Source: Planctomycetota bacterium (lineage in GTDB: Bacteria; Planctomycetota; UBA11346). Taken from it: a stretch of DNA of 63,903 nucleotides. The DNA lies in NCBI GenBank assembly GCA_023150565.1, contig JAKLKR010000006.1:1-63903 (forward strand). Reading direction: 5' to 3'. Made by a program: the position numbers and the translations under genes. Below the pieces are notes generated by a model. That model saw only the letters and a list, made by a program, of their open reading frames with translations. It had not been told where the DNA came from and did no database searches. Below, piece by piece: positions 50,952-59,311 of this stretch; position 1 is the stretch's first letter; every line of letters starts with the position of its first letter.

Positions 50952-53561
50952 TCAGCGCAGCCGCGCCAGCAGGTCGGCGGCGCTGCCGGCGGCGGCCAGG
51001 TAGGCCATGCGTCCACCGAGGGCGCTGCCGGCCGCCAGCGGGTTGCCGAACAGGTCGCTGGCGGCGATCCCGGCGGGGATGGCGAACGCGGCGTGGCCGG
51101 GCTGGGGCGCCAGCGCCACCACCGCGCGCCCGCGGCCCTGGAAGGCGAAGGCCCACACCCCGGGCGCGGGCTCGCTGATCCCGGCCGGGGCGGTGTCCTC
51201 GATCTGCCAGGCGCAGGCGGCATAGGCCGCCGCCGCCGGATGCAGGTAGCCGTCGCGGCCGGCCAGGGCGCGGTAGGGCGCCTGCTCGTGGACGTAGGTG
51301 TGGCAGTGCAGCGAGTACAGGAAGCCCTTGTCGACCCCGCGCGCGCGCAGCGACACCAGCCAGCGCGCGCAGCGGTCGCCGGCCGCCGCCACGTCCTCGG
51401 GGCCGGCGCCGGGCTGGTTGAGGCGGTAGAGGCCGGGGCCGTCGCAGTTGACCAGCGGGTTGCCCTCGGTCATCCACACCGGCCTGGGCGCGCGGCCGTC
51501 GGCGCCGAGCAGCGGCGCCAGCGCCGAGCGCCAGCCGTGCGCCACCTGGTCGTCGGCAGTGGCGGCGGTGTTCACGTAGTGGTGGTAGGCGATCACGTCG
51601 CAGCTGGCGAGGGCGCCGGCCTCGCGCATGCGTTCGCTCCAGCCGTTGCCGTGGTCCGCGGGCACGGTGCTGATGCCGACCAGGCGCAGCGCGGGATCGA
51701 CCGCCTTGGCGGTGGCGAAGGCCTGGGCGCACAGCCGGGCGTAGTCGCCCGCCGGGTCCGGGCCCACCACCCAGGCCTTGCGCGCCTGGTCGCGGCCGGT
51801 GTGCCAGAACTGGTCGCCCCAGGGCTCGTTCCACACCTGCCAGGCGTCGACCACCCCGCGGTAGCGGGTGGTGATGGTGCGCACGTAGTCCTGCCAGGCC
51901 TCCAGGTCCTTGGGCTGGTAGTACAGGTCGAAGTAGCCGTCGCGGCCGTCGCCGACGTTCGAGGCCCAGCGCGGGGCGGTGCTGAGCATGCCCAGGACCC
52001 TGAGGTGGTGGGCGCGGTAGCGCATCAGCTCGCCGTCGCGCCAGGTCCAGCGCCCGCGTTCCGCCTCCAGGTTGTGCCACAGCGTCGCGCCGTTGCAGTC
52101 GTGGGTGCGCACCCAGTTGGCGCCCATGGCCTTGGCCATCAGGGCGTGGCGGCGGGTGGAGGGGGCGAGCACGCCGAAGAACGAGTCCGGCGCATCCTCG
52201 CCCTGGTGGCGCGGGGTGGGCAGGCGCAGGACCACCAGTTCGCAGGGGGCGCTGAGCGTGCCGCCGTCGGCGCCCACCACCGTGGCCTGGATGCGCAGGG
52301 CGCCGAAGGGCCGGTCGGCGAGGACGTCGCAGCGCAGGCTGCCGGTGGCGGCTGCGGGCAGGGGCGGCAGCGCCGCCTCGCGGCCGTAGCCGTCGCTGGC
52401 GGTCACCACCACCTGGGCGCCGGTGCTGGGGCCGGCGATCGCCCACTCCAGCGCCACCGCGGGGGCGGTCTGCACCAGCGCCGGCGAGGCATGGCGCAGG
52501 CCGATCTCGCAAGGGAAGGGCGGGGCGTAATCGCTGGCGGCGGTGCCGCGCTCCAGCTGCAGGGCGTCGATCCACAGCCGGCCGGTGAAAGCCAGCTTGA
52601 GGGCGAGCACCTGGGTCGGCAGCGGGGGAGCGAAGCCGGCCTGGACCCGCTTCCAGCCCTCGCTGGCGGCGACGGTGAAGCGTGTCTCGGCGAGGATGGC
52701 GTACTTCTGCCCGGGCACGATCAGCGATCCCGAGCCCTGGCCGCGCACCCACACGCTGGCGATGTGGGGGGCGCCGGCCGGCACCCGCGCCGCGCCGCAC
52801 CACAGTTGGGCGCGCGGCTTGGTGGTGGCCAGGCGCAGCGCCGGGCCGCCGCCGGGACCGGTGACGGCGGCATCGGCGGCGATCTCGACCTCGTCGTCGC
52901 TGTCGTCGCGGTCGAGCGCCCAGCCCGGGGGCAGGCCGGCGGGGGCGCGGGTGATGCGCAGCAGGTTCTTCGGGCCGCCGACCGGGGGCGCGTTGGCCGC
53001 CAGGTAGCCGGCCTCGCTCCAGCGTTCCAGGCGCAGGCTGGCGAGGTCGAGGGTGCCGGCGCGGGCGCCGATCTGCAGATAGACGCCGTGGCGGCCGGCG
53101 GCCGGCTCCTGGTGCCAGGTCCAGTCCACATCCTGCCAGCTGCCCTCGAGGGGCGGGATCTGGCTCCAGGCCGCCTTCCAGGGCGAGTCGAGCTGCTGCA
53201 GGGCGAACGAGGCGCTGTCGAGGCCCGTGCCCCGCACCCGGCCGCTCAGGCGGTAGATCGCCGTGCGTTCCAGGTCGGGGATGGGGAAGAAGACGCTCGA
53301 CCCGCCCGGGCGGCTGATGTCGATGCGCCAGAAGGCGATGCCGTCCACCTCGCCGCGCCGGTGGTCGACCCGCGACTTGCGCCAGGCGCTGTTGTCGTGC
53401 CAGCCGGCGGGGATGGTGCCGCCGGCATGGCCGTCCTCGGCCACCGCGGCCCACCCCCCGCCGGCGGGGTCGAGGTCGAGCAGCAGGGCGGGGGCGGTGG
53501 CCGGCTCGGCCGCCTGCAGCGCGGCGGTCAGGACCAGGCAGGCGAGGCGGAGCAGGCTCAT
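50952..53561 (-). CDS. secreted GH39-like glycoside hydrolase with carbohydrate-binding modules
   Basis: 869 residues. The signal peptide is cut near LQAAE. Two galactose-binding-like/CBM4_9-type modules follow (about 20-180 and 200-345), then an Ig-like domain (360-450) and a clan GH-A barrel (460-800). The acid/base is Glu579 in WQVWNEPWG and the nucleophile Glu699 in VWMTEGNP; SFFGVLAPSTRRHALMAKAMG and HDCNGATLW open the barrel. A C-terminal beta domain ends the chain. GH39-like enzymes include xylosidases and iduronidases; substrate unassigned. No Shine-Dalgarno is visible before ATG 53561. It is the first gene of a pair with the pseudopilin at 50113. Confidence 0.8.
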   Translation of the reverse strand: MSLLRLACLVLTAALQAAEPATAPALLLDLDPAGGGWAAVAEDGHAGGTIPAGWHDNSAWRKSRVDHRRGEVDGIAFWRIDISRPGGSSVFFPIPDLERTAIYRLSGRVRGTGLDSASFALQQLDSPWKAAWSQIPPLEGSWQDVDWTWHQEPAAGRHGVYLQIGARAGTLDLASLRLERWSEAGYLAANAPPVGGPKNLLRITRAPAGLPPGWALDRDDSDDEVEIAADAAVTGPGGGPALRLATTKPRAQLWCGAARVPAGAPHIASVWVRGQGSGSLIVPGQKYAILAETRFTVAASEGWKRVQAGFAPPLPTQVLALKLAFTGRLWIDALQLERGTAASDYAPPFPCEIGLRHASPALVQTAPAVALEWAIAGPSTGAQVVVTASDGYGREAALPPLPAAATGSLRCDVLADRPFGALRIQATVVGADGGTLSAPCELVVLRLPTPRHQGEDAPDSFFGVLAPSTRRHALMAKAMGANWVRTHDCNGATLWHNLEAERGRWTWRDGELMRYRAHHLRVLGMLSTAPRWASNVGDGRDGYFDLYYQPKDLEAWQDYVRTITTRYRGVVDAWQVWNEPWGDQFWHTGRDQARKAWVVGPDPAGDYARLCAQAFATAKAVDPALRLVGISTVPADHGNGWSERMREAGALASCDVIAYHHYVNTAATADDQVAHGWRSALAPLLGADGRAPRPVWMTEGNPLVNCDGPGLYRLNQPGAGPEDVAAAGDRCARWLVSLRARGVDKGFLYSLHCHTYVHEQAPYRALAGRDGYLHPAAAAYAACAWQIEDTAPAGISEPAPGVWAFAFQGRGRAVVALAPQPGHAAFAIPAGIAASDLFGNPLAAGSALGGRMAYLAAAGSAADLLARLR

Positions 53562-53599
53562 GGCAGTGTTGTACCCGCTCCTGGCGCCGGTGTTCGCTT

Positions 53600-53624
53600 G
53601 CCATTTGCGGCACCGGTCTCCACG
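53600..53624. promoter_or_regulatory. candidate operator cluster in divergent promoter
   Basis: The 77-nt gap 53562-53638 contains GCCATTTGCGGC (53600-53611), whose exact reverse complement recurs at 54804-54815, overlapping CGGCACCGGTCTCCACG (53608-53624), which recurs with one change at 50921. All three sites lie around this regulator and its neighbouring glycosidase genes, so they are good candidates for sites of the XylR-like protein. Confidence 0.5.
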
Positions 53625-53638
53625 TCTACGACCCCGGG

Positions 53639-54781
53639 ATGGCCGCCATCCGGCGCATCGTGGTCGCCATCGGCGCCGAGCACCAGTACCAGCGCTCGGT
53701 GATCGCCGGCATCGCCCAGGCCCCCAGCCGCCAGCGCGAAGGCTGGGAGCTGGTGCTCGCCCCCGGGCTGGCGCAGCGGAGCGAGCCCTGGCCCCTGGCC
53801 TGGCGGCCGGACGGCATCCTCGCCTGGACCACCTGCGACCAGGCGCATGCCGCGCTCGCGGCCACCGCCATCCCCTTCGAGGACCTCTCGGGCGGCGACG
53901 GCCGGCTGCCCAACGTGCGCACCGACCTGCCGGCGATCTGCCGGCTGGCGATCGACCACCTGCTCGCCTGCGGCTACCGCCAGCTCGCCATCGCCGACAT
54001 CCCCGGCGATCCCTACCGGATCTACGCCGGCGCCATGGCCGCCGAGGCCGGCCGGCGCGGCCTGGAGCTCGCCAGCCATCCCCTGCCCTGGCGCGAGGTA
54101 GGCCGCGATCCGCTCGGACAGGTGGCCGGGTTCGCCGCCTGGCTGGCCGGCCTGCCGCGGCCGATCGGGCTGCTCTGCCACGCCGGAGGCCAGGCGCTGT
54201 CCGCCGCCGCCGCCTGCCGCTGCGCCGGGCTGGAGATCCCCGACGACGTCGGCCTGCTCACCAGCGACGACGAGCCGCTCGGCAACCTGCTGGCGGCGGT
54301 GCCGCTGTCGGCGGTGGGCAAGCCCGAGGCCCTGGTGGGCGAGCGCTTGGCCGAACGCCTGGCCCGGCGCCTGGCCGGGCGCGACCCCGGTCCGCCCGAG
54401 GTGCTGGCGCCGACCGGGATCATCGCCCGCGCCTCGACCGAGCTCGGGCGGCTGGGCGATCCGCTGGTGGTACGGGCGCTCGACTGGATGGCCGCCCACC
54501 TCGCCGAGCCGATCGGGGTCGAGGCGGTGGCGCGCGCGGCGGGGGTCAGCCGGCGCGCGCTCGAACGCCATTTCCGCGACGTGCGCCGCACCACCGTGCT
54601 GGCCGAGATCCAGCGCCTGCGCGTGGCCCGCGCCATGGTGCTGGTCGAGGGCGGCGCCACCGTGGCGGCGGCGGCCGCCGCCGCCGGGATGTCCAGCTCG
54701 GCGCTCTACAAGCGCTTCCAGCGCCAGTACCACGGCAGCCCGGCGGCATGGGCGGAAGGCGTGCGCGCGCCGGCGCGCTGA
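53639..54781 (+). CDS. XylR-like regulator (LacI-type sensor plus AraC DNA-binding domain)
   Basis: 380 residues. The N-terminal two-thirds are a LacI/GalR-like sugar-binding domain (RRIVVAIGAEHQYQRSVIAG, HLLACGYRQLAIADIPGDPY, GLLTSDDEPLGNLL). The C-terminal 100 residues form an AraC double helix-turn-helix (IGVEAVARAAGVSRRALERHF, given in full for the first motif minus flanks, then [25 protein letters not shown] shown in part by SSSALYKRFQRQYHG). This order is that of E. coli XylR. It lies between the GH39-like gene (divergent) and the large glycosidase at 54853 (downstream) and likely controls both. Confidence 0.88.
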   Translation: MAAIRRIVVAIGAEHQYQRSVIAGIAQAPSRQREGWELVLAPGLAQRSEPWPLAWRPDGILAWTTCDQAHAALAATAIPFEDLSGGDGRLPNVRTDLPAICRLAIDHLLACGYRQLAIADIPGDPYRIYAGAMAAEAGRRGLELASHPLPWREVGRDPLGQVAGFAAWLAGLPRPIGLLCHAGGQALSAAAACRCAGLEIPDDVGLLTSDDEPLGNLLAAVPLSAVGKPEALVGERLAERLARRLAGRDPGPPEVLAPTGIIARASTELGRLGDPLVVRALDWMAAHLAEPIGVEAVARAAGVSRRALERHFRDVRRTTVLAEIQRLRVARAMVLVEGGATVAAAAAAAGMSSSALYKRFQRQYHGSPAAWAEGVRAPAR

Positions 54782-54803
54782 CGTCGCAGCCGCGGAGATC
54801 CGC

Positions 54804-54815
54804 GCCGCAAATGGC
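54804..54815. promoter_or_regulatory. inverted copy of the GCCATTTGCGGC motif
   Basis: GCCGCAAATGGC is the exact reverse complement of 53600-53611 and sits 38 nt before the start of the large glycosidase gene at 54853. The 71-nt gap holds no other recognisable element. Confidence 0.45.
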
Positions 54816-54852
54816 CAGGGAACACCGCCGCGCATCCGGCGTATGCTCTGCC

Positions 54853-57800
54853 ATGCCGATGCGAACCGCCCTGGTGCTGCTGACCGCGATCCTGGCCGCC
54901 GCCGCCGAACCCGCGTTGCCCGCCGGCTGGCGGCTCGCCGACGCCACCCGGCCGGGCGGCAGCGCGACCCTGCTGCCCGACGAGGTAGCCCCCGGCGGCG
55001 GGCCGGTGGTGCGCCTGCAGGCCGCCGCCGGCAGCCGGGTGACGGTGGTGGCCGCCAGCCTGGTCCTCGCCAGCCCCGGCGCCGAGCTAGCCGCCGAGCT
55101 GCTGGTGCGCTCGGAGCGGCCCGGCCGCATGCTCACGGTGCACGTCTATGGCGACCCGCGGCCGGAAGGGCACTGGTACCAGACCCGCCTGCTCCCGCTC
55201 ACCGCCGCCTGGGTGCGTCAGCGCGTCACCGTCGCCGCCCCCGCCGGGCCGGAGTGGGCCGGTCGCAGCGTGACCCTGCGCCTGACGGTGGAGGACGGCG
55301 AGGCGCTGGTCGCCGGGGTCGGCTTCGCCCCGGCCACCGCCCCCGCTGCGCCCCCGGCCACCGCCGGCAACCTGCTCGCCAACCCCGGCTTCGACGCCGG
55401 CGGGGGCGGCTGGTTCCTGCAGTCGTGGAAGCCCTTTCGCCCGGGGGTGCCGGTGCGCTGCGCCGAGTCGCCGCACGGCGGGCGGTGGGCGCTGCGCCTG
55501 GCCGCCGGCGGCGCCAGCGTGGTCAGCGCCGCGGTGCCCTTCGCGCCCGGCCGGCCCTACACCCTCTCGGCGCACCTGCGCCTGACCCCGGGCGCATCCG
55601 CCAGCGGCAACGCCGCGCGGGTGTTCCTCATCACCCCCACCTGGCGCATCGCCCAGACCACGGTCAAGGCCGCCGACCTGGGCGCGGGCTGGCGGCGGGT
55701 CAGCGTCACCTTCCGCGAACGCGACCAGGGCGGGACCTTCGCCAACCTGGTCTACGCCCGCATCGACGCCGAGGCCGCCATTGACCTCGACTCGCTCCAG
55801 CTCGAGCCGGGCGAGGCGGCGGGGGCCTACGTCCCCGGCATCCAGGTCGGCCTCGAGCCGCCCGGCACCGGCGCCTGCCTGGCCCCCGGTCCCGCCGCGC
55901 TGGAGGCGGTGGTGCTGCTGCCGGGCGGCAGCGCCGTCCCGCTGGGGTTGGAGCTGCGCGCCCTCGCCGCTGACGGCGGCGAGCTGTTCCAGCGCCGGCT
56001 CGAATTGCCCGCCGGCGGCGACGAGCGTCGCCCGCTGCGCATCCCGGTCGAGCATGCCCGCGAGGGGGTGGTGGCCTGCACCCTGCGCGTGCTCGCCCCC
56101 GACGGCGCCGAGCTGGCGCGGAGCGAGGCGCGCTACCTGGTGGCGGGCGCGGTGCCGGCGCCCAACCCGCTGCTCGGGGTCGACACCCTGCCGGTTTATA
56201 CCAGCCTCGACCTCCTGCGGCGCAGCGAGTCCCTGGCGGTCCTGCTCGGCCTGGGCTACCGCCGCTCGTTCTACCACCTGCACGCCGGCGACGGGCCGGA
56301 GGCCGGCCTGGAGCGCGCGCTGCCGGCCTACGCCCTGCAGCGGGCGGGGGCGCGCCGCAACCAGGTGGTGATCGAGCCCGACGAGGCCACCTGCTTCCAC
56401 CTCGGACGCATGCAGAAGGCCGGGGCCCCGCCCGACGATGCCGCCTTCGCCGCCGACATCCCGCGCTACGTGGCGCGCTTCTGCGCGGTGGCCGGCGCCC
56501 TGGCCGGCCAGGTCGACGAGGTCGAGCTGCTCAACGAGCCCAACATCTGGGGGGTGAAGGGCCGCCACGGCATGCCGCCGGCGCGCTACGTGCAGCTGCT
56601 GCAGGCGGTGCGCCCGGCGCTGCGCGCGGCGGTGCCGGGCATGCGCCTGGCGGTGCAGATCAACGGCGTCGACACCGCCTGGCTGGGCCAGGTGGCTGAG
56701 CTGGGCGGGCTCGCCCAGGCCGACCTGGTGACCTTCCACGCCTACCGCGCCAACCCCGAGCATCCGCCCCTGGTCGATGACCTGGCGCGCCTGCGCGCGC
56801 TGGTCGACCGCTACGCCCCGGGCATGCCGCTGGCCAACAGCGAGCAGTACTACGGCCTGCTCGGCCATGGCATCCCGCAGGGCGAGTGGGACCGCAACTA
56901 CTGCGGCGAGGACGAGACCGACATCAGCGCGCGCCTGCTGCAGAGCGCGCTCCACGGCCTGACCGTGGGCGCGCCCTTCGCCCTGCTCACCCCCGGCTCG
57001 GGGCTGTGGCGCGACACCCCCTTCGACGCCCCCTGGTGGTTCCAGGCCGCGGGCGGGCTGCGCGCCCTCGCCCGCCTCACCGCCGGGGTGGTCGACGGCC
57101 GCGACCTGCCGGTGCACGACGCGGTGCGCGCGCTGCTGCTGCGCCGCGCCGACGGTTCGCACCTGGTCACCCTCAACGCCCGCCTGCACGGCGAACGCGG
57201 CACCATCGCCCGCCCCTCCGGCTGCACGGTGACCGACAGCGACGGCAACCCGCTCGCCGGCGATCCCCTGGCGGTGGCCAGCCTGCCGGTGCTGCTCGAC
57301 TTCCCGCCCGGGCTGTCCACCGCCGCGGTGGCGGCGGCGGTGCAGGGGCTGGCGGTCGAGGGCTTCGCCTTCCCGCTGGCGCTCGCCGCCGTGCGCGCCG
57401 CCGATGGCGCGGTGGTGGAGGCGCGCAACCGCGAGCGCCGGCCGCTGCAGGCCCAGGTGCGCTGGAGCGATGCCGGCGCGCCCGCGCCCTGGAGCGTGGC
57501 CCTGCCCGCCGCCGGCAGCGCCACCGCCGTCCTGCCCGGCACCGGCCTGCGCTGGCAGGACGACCCGGCGCTGGGCTACGAGGTCGCGGTCGGGCCGGAG
57601 CAGGACGCCGGCCGCCTGCGCATCCCGGTGCTGCTCATCCCGCGCGTGCCCGCGGACGCGGCCTGGCAGCCGACGGAGTGGCTGGAGCTGGGCGAGGAGC
57701 GGTTGTCCACCGACTTCGCGCCCGCGCGTCCGCACCGCGGCCCCGCCGACCTGGCGGCGCGGGTGGCGCTGGGCTGGAACCAGGCCGGGCTGCAGCTGCT

Positions 57801-58278
57801 GGCGCAGGTGGCTGACGACGCGGTGGTGCCTGGTCCGAACACCGGCGGCAACGCCTGGGCCCACGACTCGCTCCAGCTCTACGTCGACCAGCGCGCCGCC
57901 GCGCGCGGGCCGCGCGCGCTCACCGACAGCGCCTGCACCGCCTGGATCCTCGGCTGCGCGGATGCCGGCGGCGGCTTCGCCTGGCTCGACCTCGCCCCCG
58001 CCGGGCGCTTCGTGGGCGCCGCCAACGCCACCAGCGGCCTCGACCCGCTGCCGCTGGTGGATTGGCGGCGCACCGCTGGCGGCTGGGAATGCCGCGCCAG
58101 CTTCCCGCCCGCGGCCCTGCCCCAGGTCGAGCTGCGCCCCGGCCACGTGCTCGGCCTGTCGCTGCTGATCAACGACGACGACGGCCAGGGCCGCAAGCAG
58201 GGCCTCACCCTCGGCCCCGCCGGCAGCGAGCCGCACGGCCGGCCGTGGTTGTGGAAGCGGTGCCAGCTGGCGCCGTAG
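54853..58278 (+). CDS. secreted multidomain clan-A glycoside hydrolase
   Basis: 1141 residues. The signal peptide (MPMRTALVLLTAILAAAAE) is followed by a beta domain (20-160), a CBM4_9-like module (172-330, opening NLLANPGFDAGGGGW), an Ig-like segment (345-430) and a clan GH-A barrel (435-790). The acid/base is Glu562 in ELLNEPNIWG and the candidate nucleophile Glu664 in ANSEQYYGL. Beta domains (800-940) and a C-terminal CBM9-like module (950-1141) with LLINDDDGQGRKQG follow; the latter matches the enzyme at 5800-7737. The nucleophile context is unusual for GH39. The substrate is unknown. An alternative Met lies two codons in. A GC-rich palindrome (58302-58311) follows the stop. Confidence 0.78.
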   Translation: MPMRTALVLLTAILAAAAEPALPAGWRLADATRPGGSATLLPDEVAPGGGPVVRLQAAAGSRVTVVAASLVLASPGAELAAELLVRSERPGRMLTVHVYGDPRPEGHWYQTRLLPLTAAWVRQRVTVAAPAGPEWAGRSVTLRLTVEDGEALVAGVGFAPATAPAAPPATAGNLLANPGFDAGGGGWFLQSWKPFRPGVPVRCAESPHGGRWALRLAAGGASVVSAAVPFAPGRPYTLSAHLRLTPGASASGNAARVFLITPTWRIAQTTVKAADLGAGWRRVSVTFRERDQGGTFANLVYARIDAEAAIDLDSLQLEPGEAAGAYVPGIQVGLEPPGTGACLAPGPAALEAVVLLPGGSAVPLGLELRALAADGGELFQRRLELPAGGDERRPLRIPVEHAREGVVACTLRVLAPDGAELARSEARYLVAGAVPAPNPLLGVDTLPVYTSLDLLRRSESLAVLLGLGYRRSFYHLHAGDGPEAGLERALPAYALQRAGARRNQVVIEPDEATCFHLGRMQKAGAPPDDAAFAADIPRYVARFCAVAGALAGQVDEVELLNEPNIWGVKGRHGMPPARYVQLLQAVRPALRAAVPGMRLAVQINGVDTAWLGQVAELGGLAQADLVTFHAYRANPEHPPLVDDLARLRALVDRYAPGMPLANSEQYYGLLGHGIPQGEWDRNYCGEDETDISARLLQSALHGLTVGAPFALLTPGSGLWRDTPFDAPWWFQAAGGLRALARLTAGVVDGRDLPVHDAVRALLLRRADGSHLVTLNARLHGERGTIARPSGCTVTDSDGNPLAGDPLAVASLPVLLDFPPGLSTAAVAAAVQGLAVEGFAFPLALAAVRAADGAVVEARNRERRPLQAQVRWSDAGAPAPWSVALPAAGSATAVLPGTGLRWQDDPALGYEVAVGPEQDAGRLRIPVLLIPRVPADAAWQPTEWLELGEERLSTDFAPARPHRGPADLAARVALGWNQAGLQLLAQVADDAVVPGPNTGGNAWAHDSLQLYVDQRAAARGPRALTDSACTAWILGCADAGGGFAWLDLAPAGRFVGAANATSGLDPLPLVDWRRTAGGWECRASFPPAALPQVELRPGHVLGLSLLINDDDGQGRKQGLTLGPAGSEPHGRPWLWKRCQLAP

Positions 58279-58346
58279 CCGCGGGCGCTCCGGGGCGGGG
58301 TGGCGGCCGCCCCCGGCGGCGCTACGACCGCGGGTGGAGGACCGCC

Positions 58347-59291
58347 ATGGAGGCGACCATCCACGGCCGCGATCTCTTCCCCTGCCCCGAGCTGCCGCTG
58401 CTGGTGCGGCGCTACGAGGTGGCGCGCGAGGTCGCCCTGCACGGCCACGACTTCACCGAGCTGGTGGTGGTGGCGGCCGGCACCGCCGAGCACGAGGTGG
58501 TGCGCGGCCGCCGCCGCCTGCTCCAGCGCGTCGCCCCCGGCGAGGTGTTCGTGCTCGCCCCGGGCGAGCGCCACCGCTACCTGCCCCGGCGCGGCTTCGC
58601 GGTGTGGAACGTGCTGTTCACCCACGCCCTGCTCGCCCCCGACGCCGACGCCCTGCGCGCGGTGCCGGGCCTGAGCGACCTGCTCGCCACCGAACCGCTG
58701 TTCCGCGCCGAGCGCGGGCCCGCCCCGCGTCTGCGCCTGGATCCGCCGCGGCTGGCGGCGGTGGGCGAGGCCCTGGCGCTGGCGGCGGACGAGATCGCCG
58801 GCGCCCGGCCGGGCTGGCGGCTGGCGGCGCGCGCCTCGTTCCACCGCGCCCTGGTGCTGCTGGCGCGGGCCTGGGCCGAGGTGGGGCGTCCACCCGCCCT
58901 CGCCGCCGCCCAGGAGGCGGCGATCGCCGCCGCCATCGCCTTCATGGAGCGCCGGCACGGCGACGAGGACCTGGCGGTGGCCGACGTGGCGGCGGCGGCC
59001 GGGCTCAGCCCGCACTGGTTCAGCGCGGTGTTCGTCAACGCCACCGGGGTGCCGCCGTGGCAGTGGCTGACCGCCCTGCGCATCGGCCGCGCCCAGCGCC
59101 TGCTCGCCGCCGGCAGGCTGGGGGTGACCGCGGTCGCGCTCGAGGTCGGCTTCGCCGACCCGTCCTACTTCGCGCGCGTGTTCCGCGCCCAGACCGGCTG
59201 TTCGCCGCGCGCCTGGCGTGCGCAGAAGGGCGGAGGAAAATCCGCCTCGCACCGGACGGATGTGCGCGCAGGCCCGCCGCTGCCGCGCTAG
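58347..59291 (+). CDS. AraC-family transcriptional regulator (RhaS/RhaR-like)
   Basis: 314 residues. The N-terminal cupin (EVALHGHDFTELVVVAAG, APGEVFVLAPGERHRYLP, WNVLFTHALL) is the RhaS/RhaR-like sugar sensor layout. The C-terminal AraC helix-turn-helix follows (VADVAAAAGLSPHWFSAVF, GVTAVALEVGFADPSYFARVF). A basic tail of about 25 residues follows the HTH. GGAGG 7 nt before ATG 58347 fixes the start. It sits between the large glycosidase and the uroporphyrinogen-decarboxylase-like gene on the same strand, which it likely regulates. Confidence 0.9.
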   Translation: MEATIHGRDLFPCPELPLLVRRYEVAREVALHGHDFTELVVVAAGTAEHEVVRGRRRLLQRVAPGEVFVLAPGERHRYLPRRGFAVWNVLFTHALLAPDADALRAVPGLSDLLATEPLFRAERGPAPRLRLDPPRLAAVGEALALAADEIAGARPGWRLAARASFHRALVLLARAWAEVGRPPALAAAQEAAIAAAIAFMERRHGDEDLAVADVAAAAGLSPHWFSAVFVNATGVPPWQWLTALRIGRAQRLLAAGRLGVTAVALEVGFADPSYFARVFRAQTGCSPRAWRAQKGGGKSASHRTDVRAGPPLPR

Positions 59292-59311
59292 GATCGCCGG
59301 CGGAGAGCCCC

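Noticed and set aside
55087-58236. 1049-codon open frame on the minus strand
   Set aside because: Shadow of the large glycosidase on the plus strand; low-complexity Gly/Ala/Arg/Gln product.
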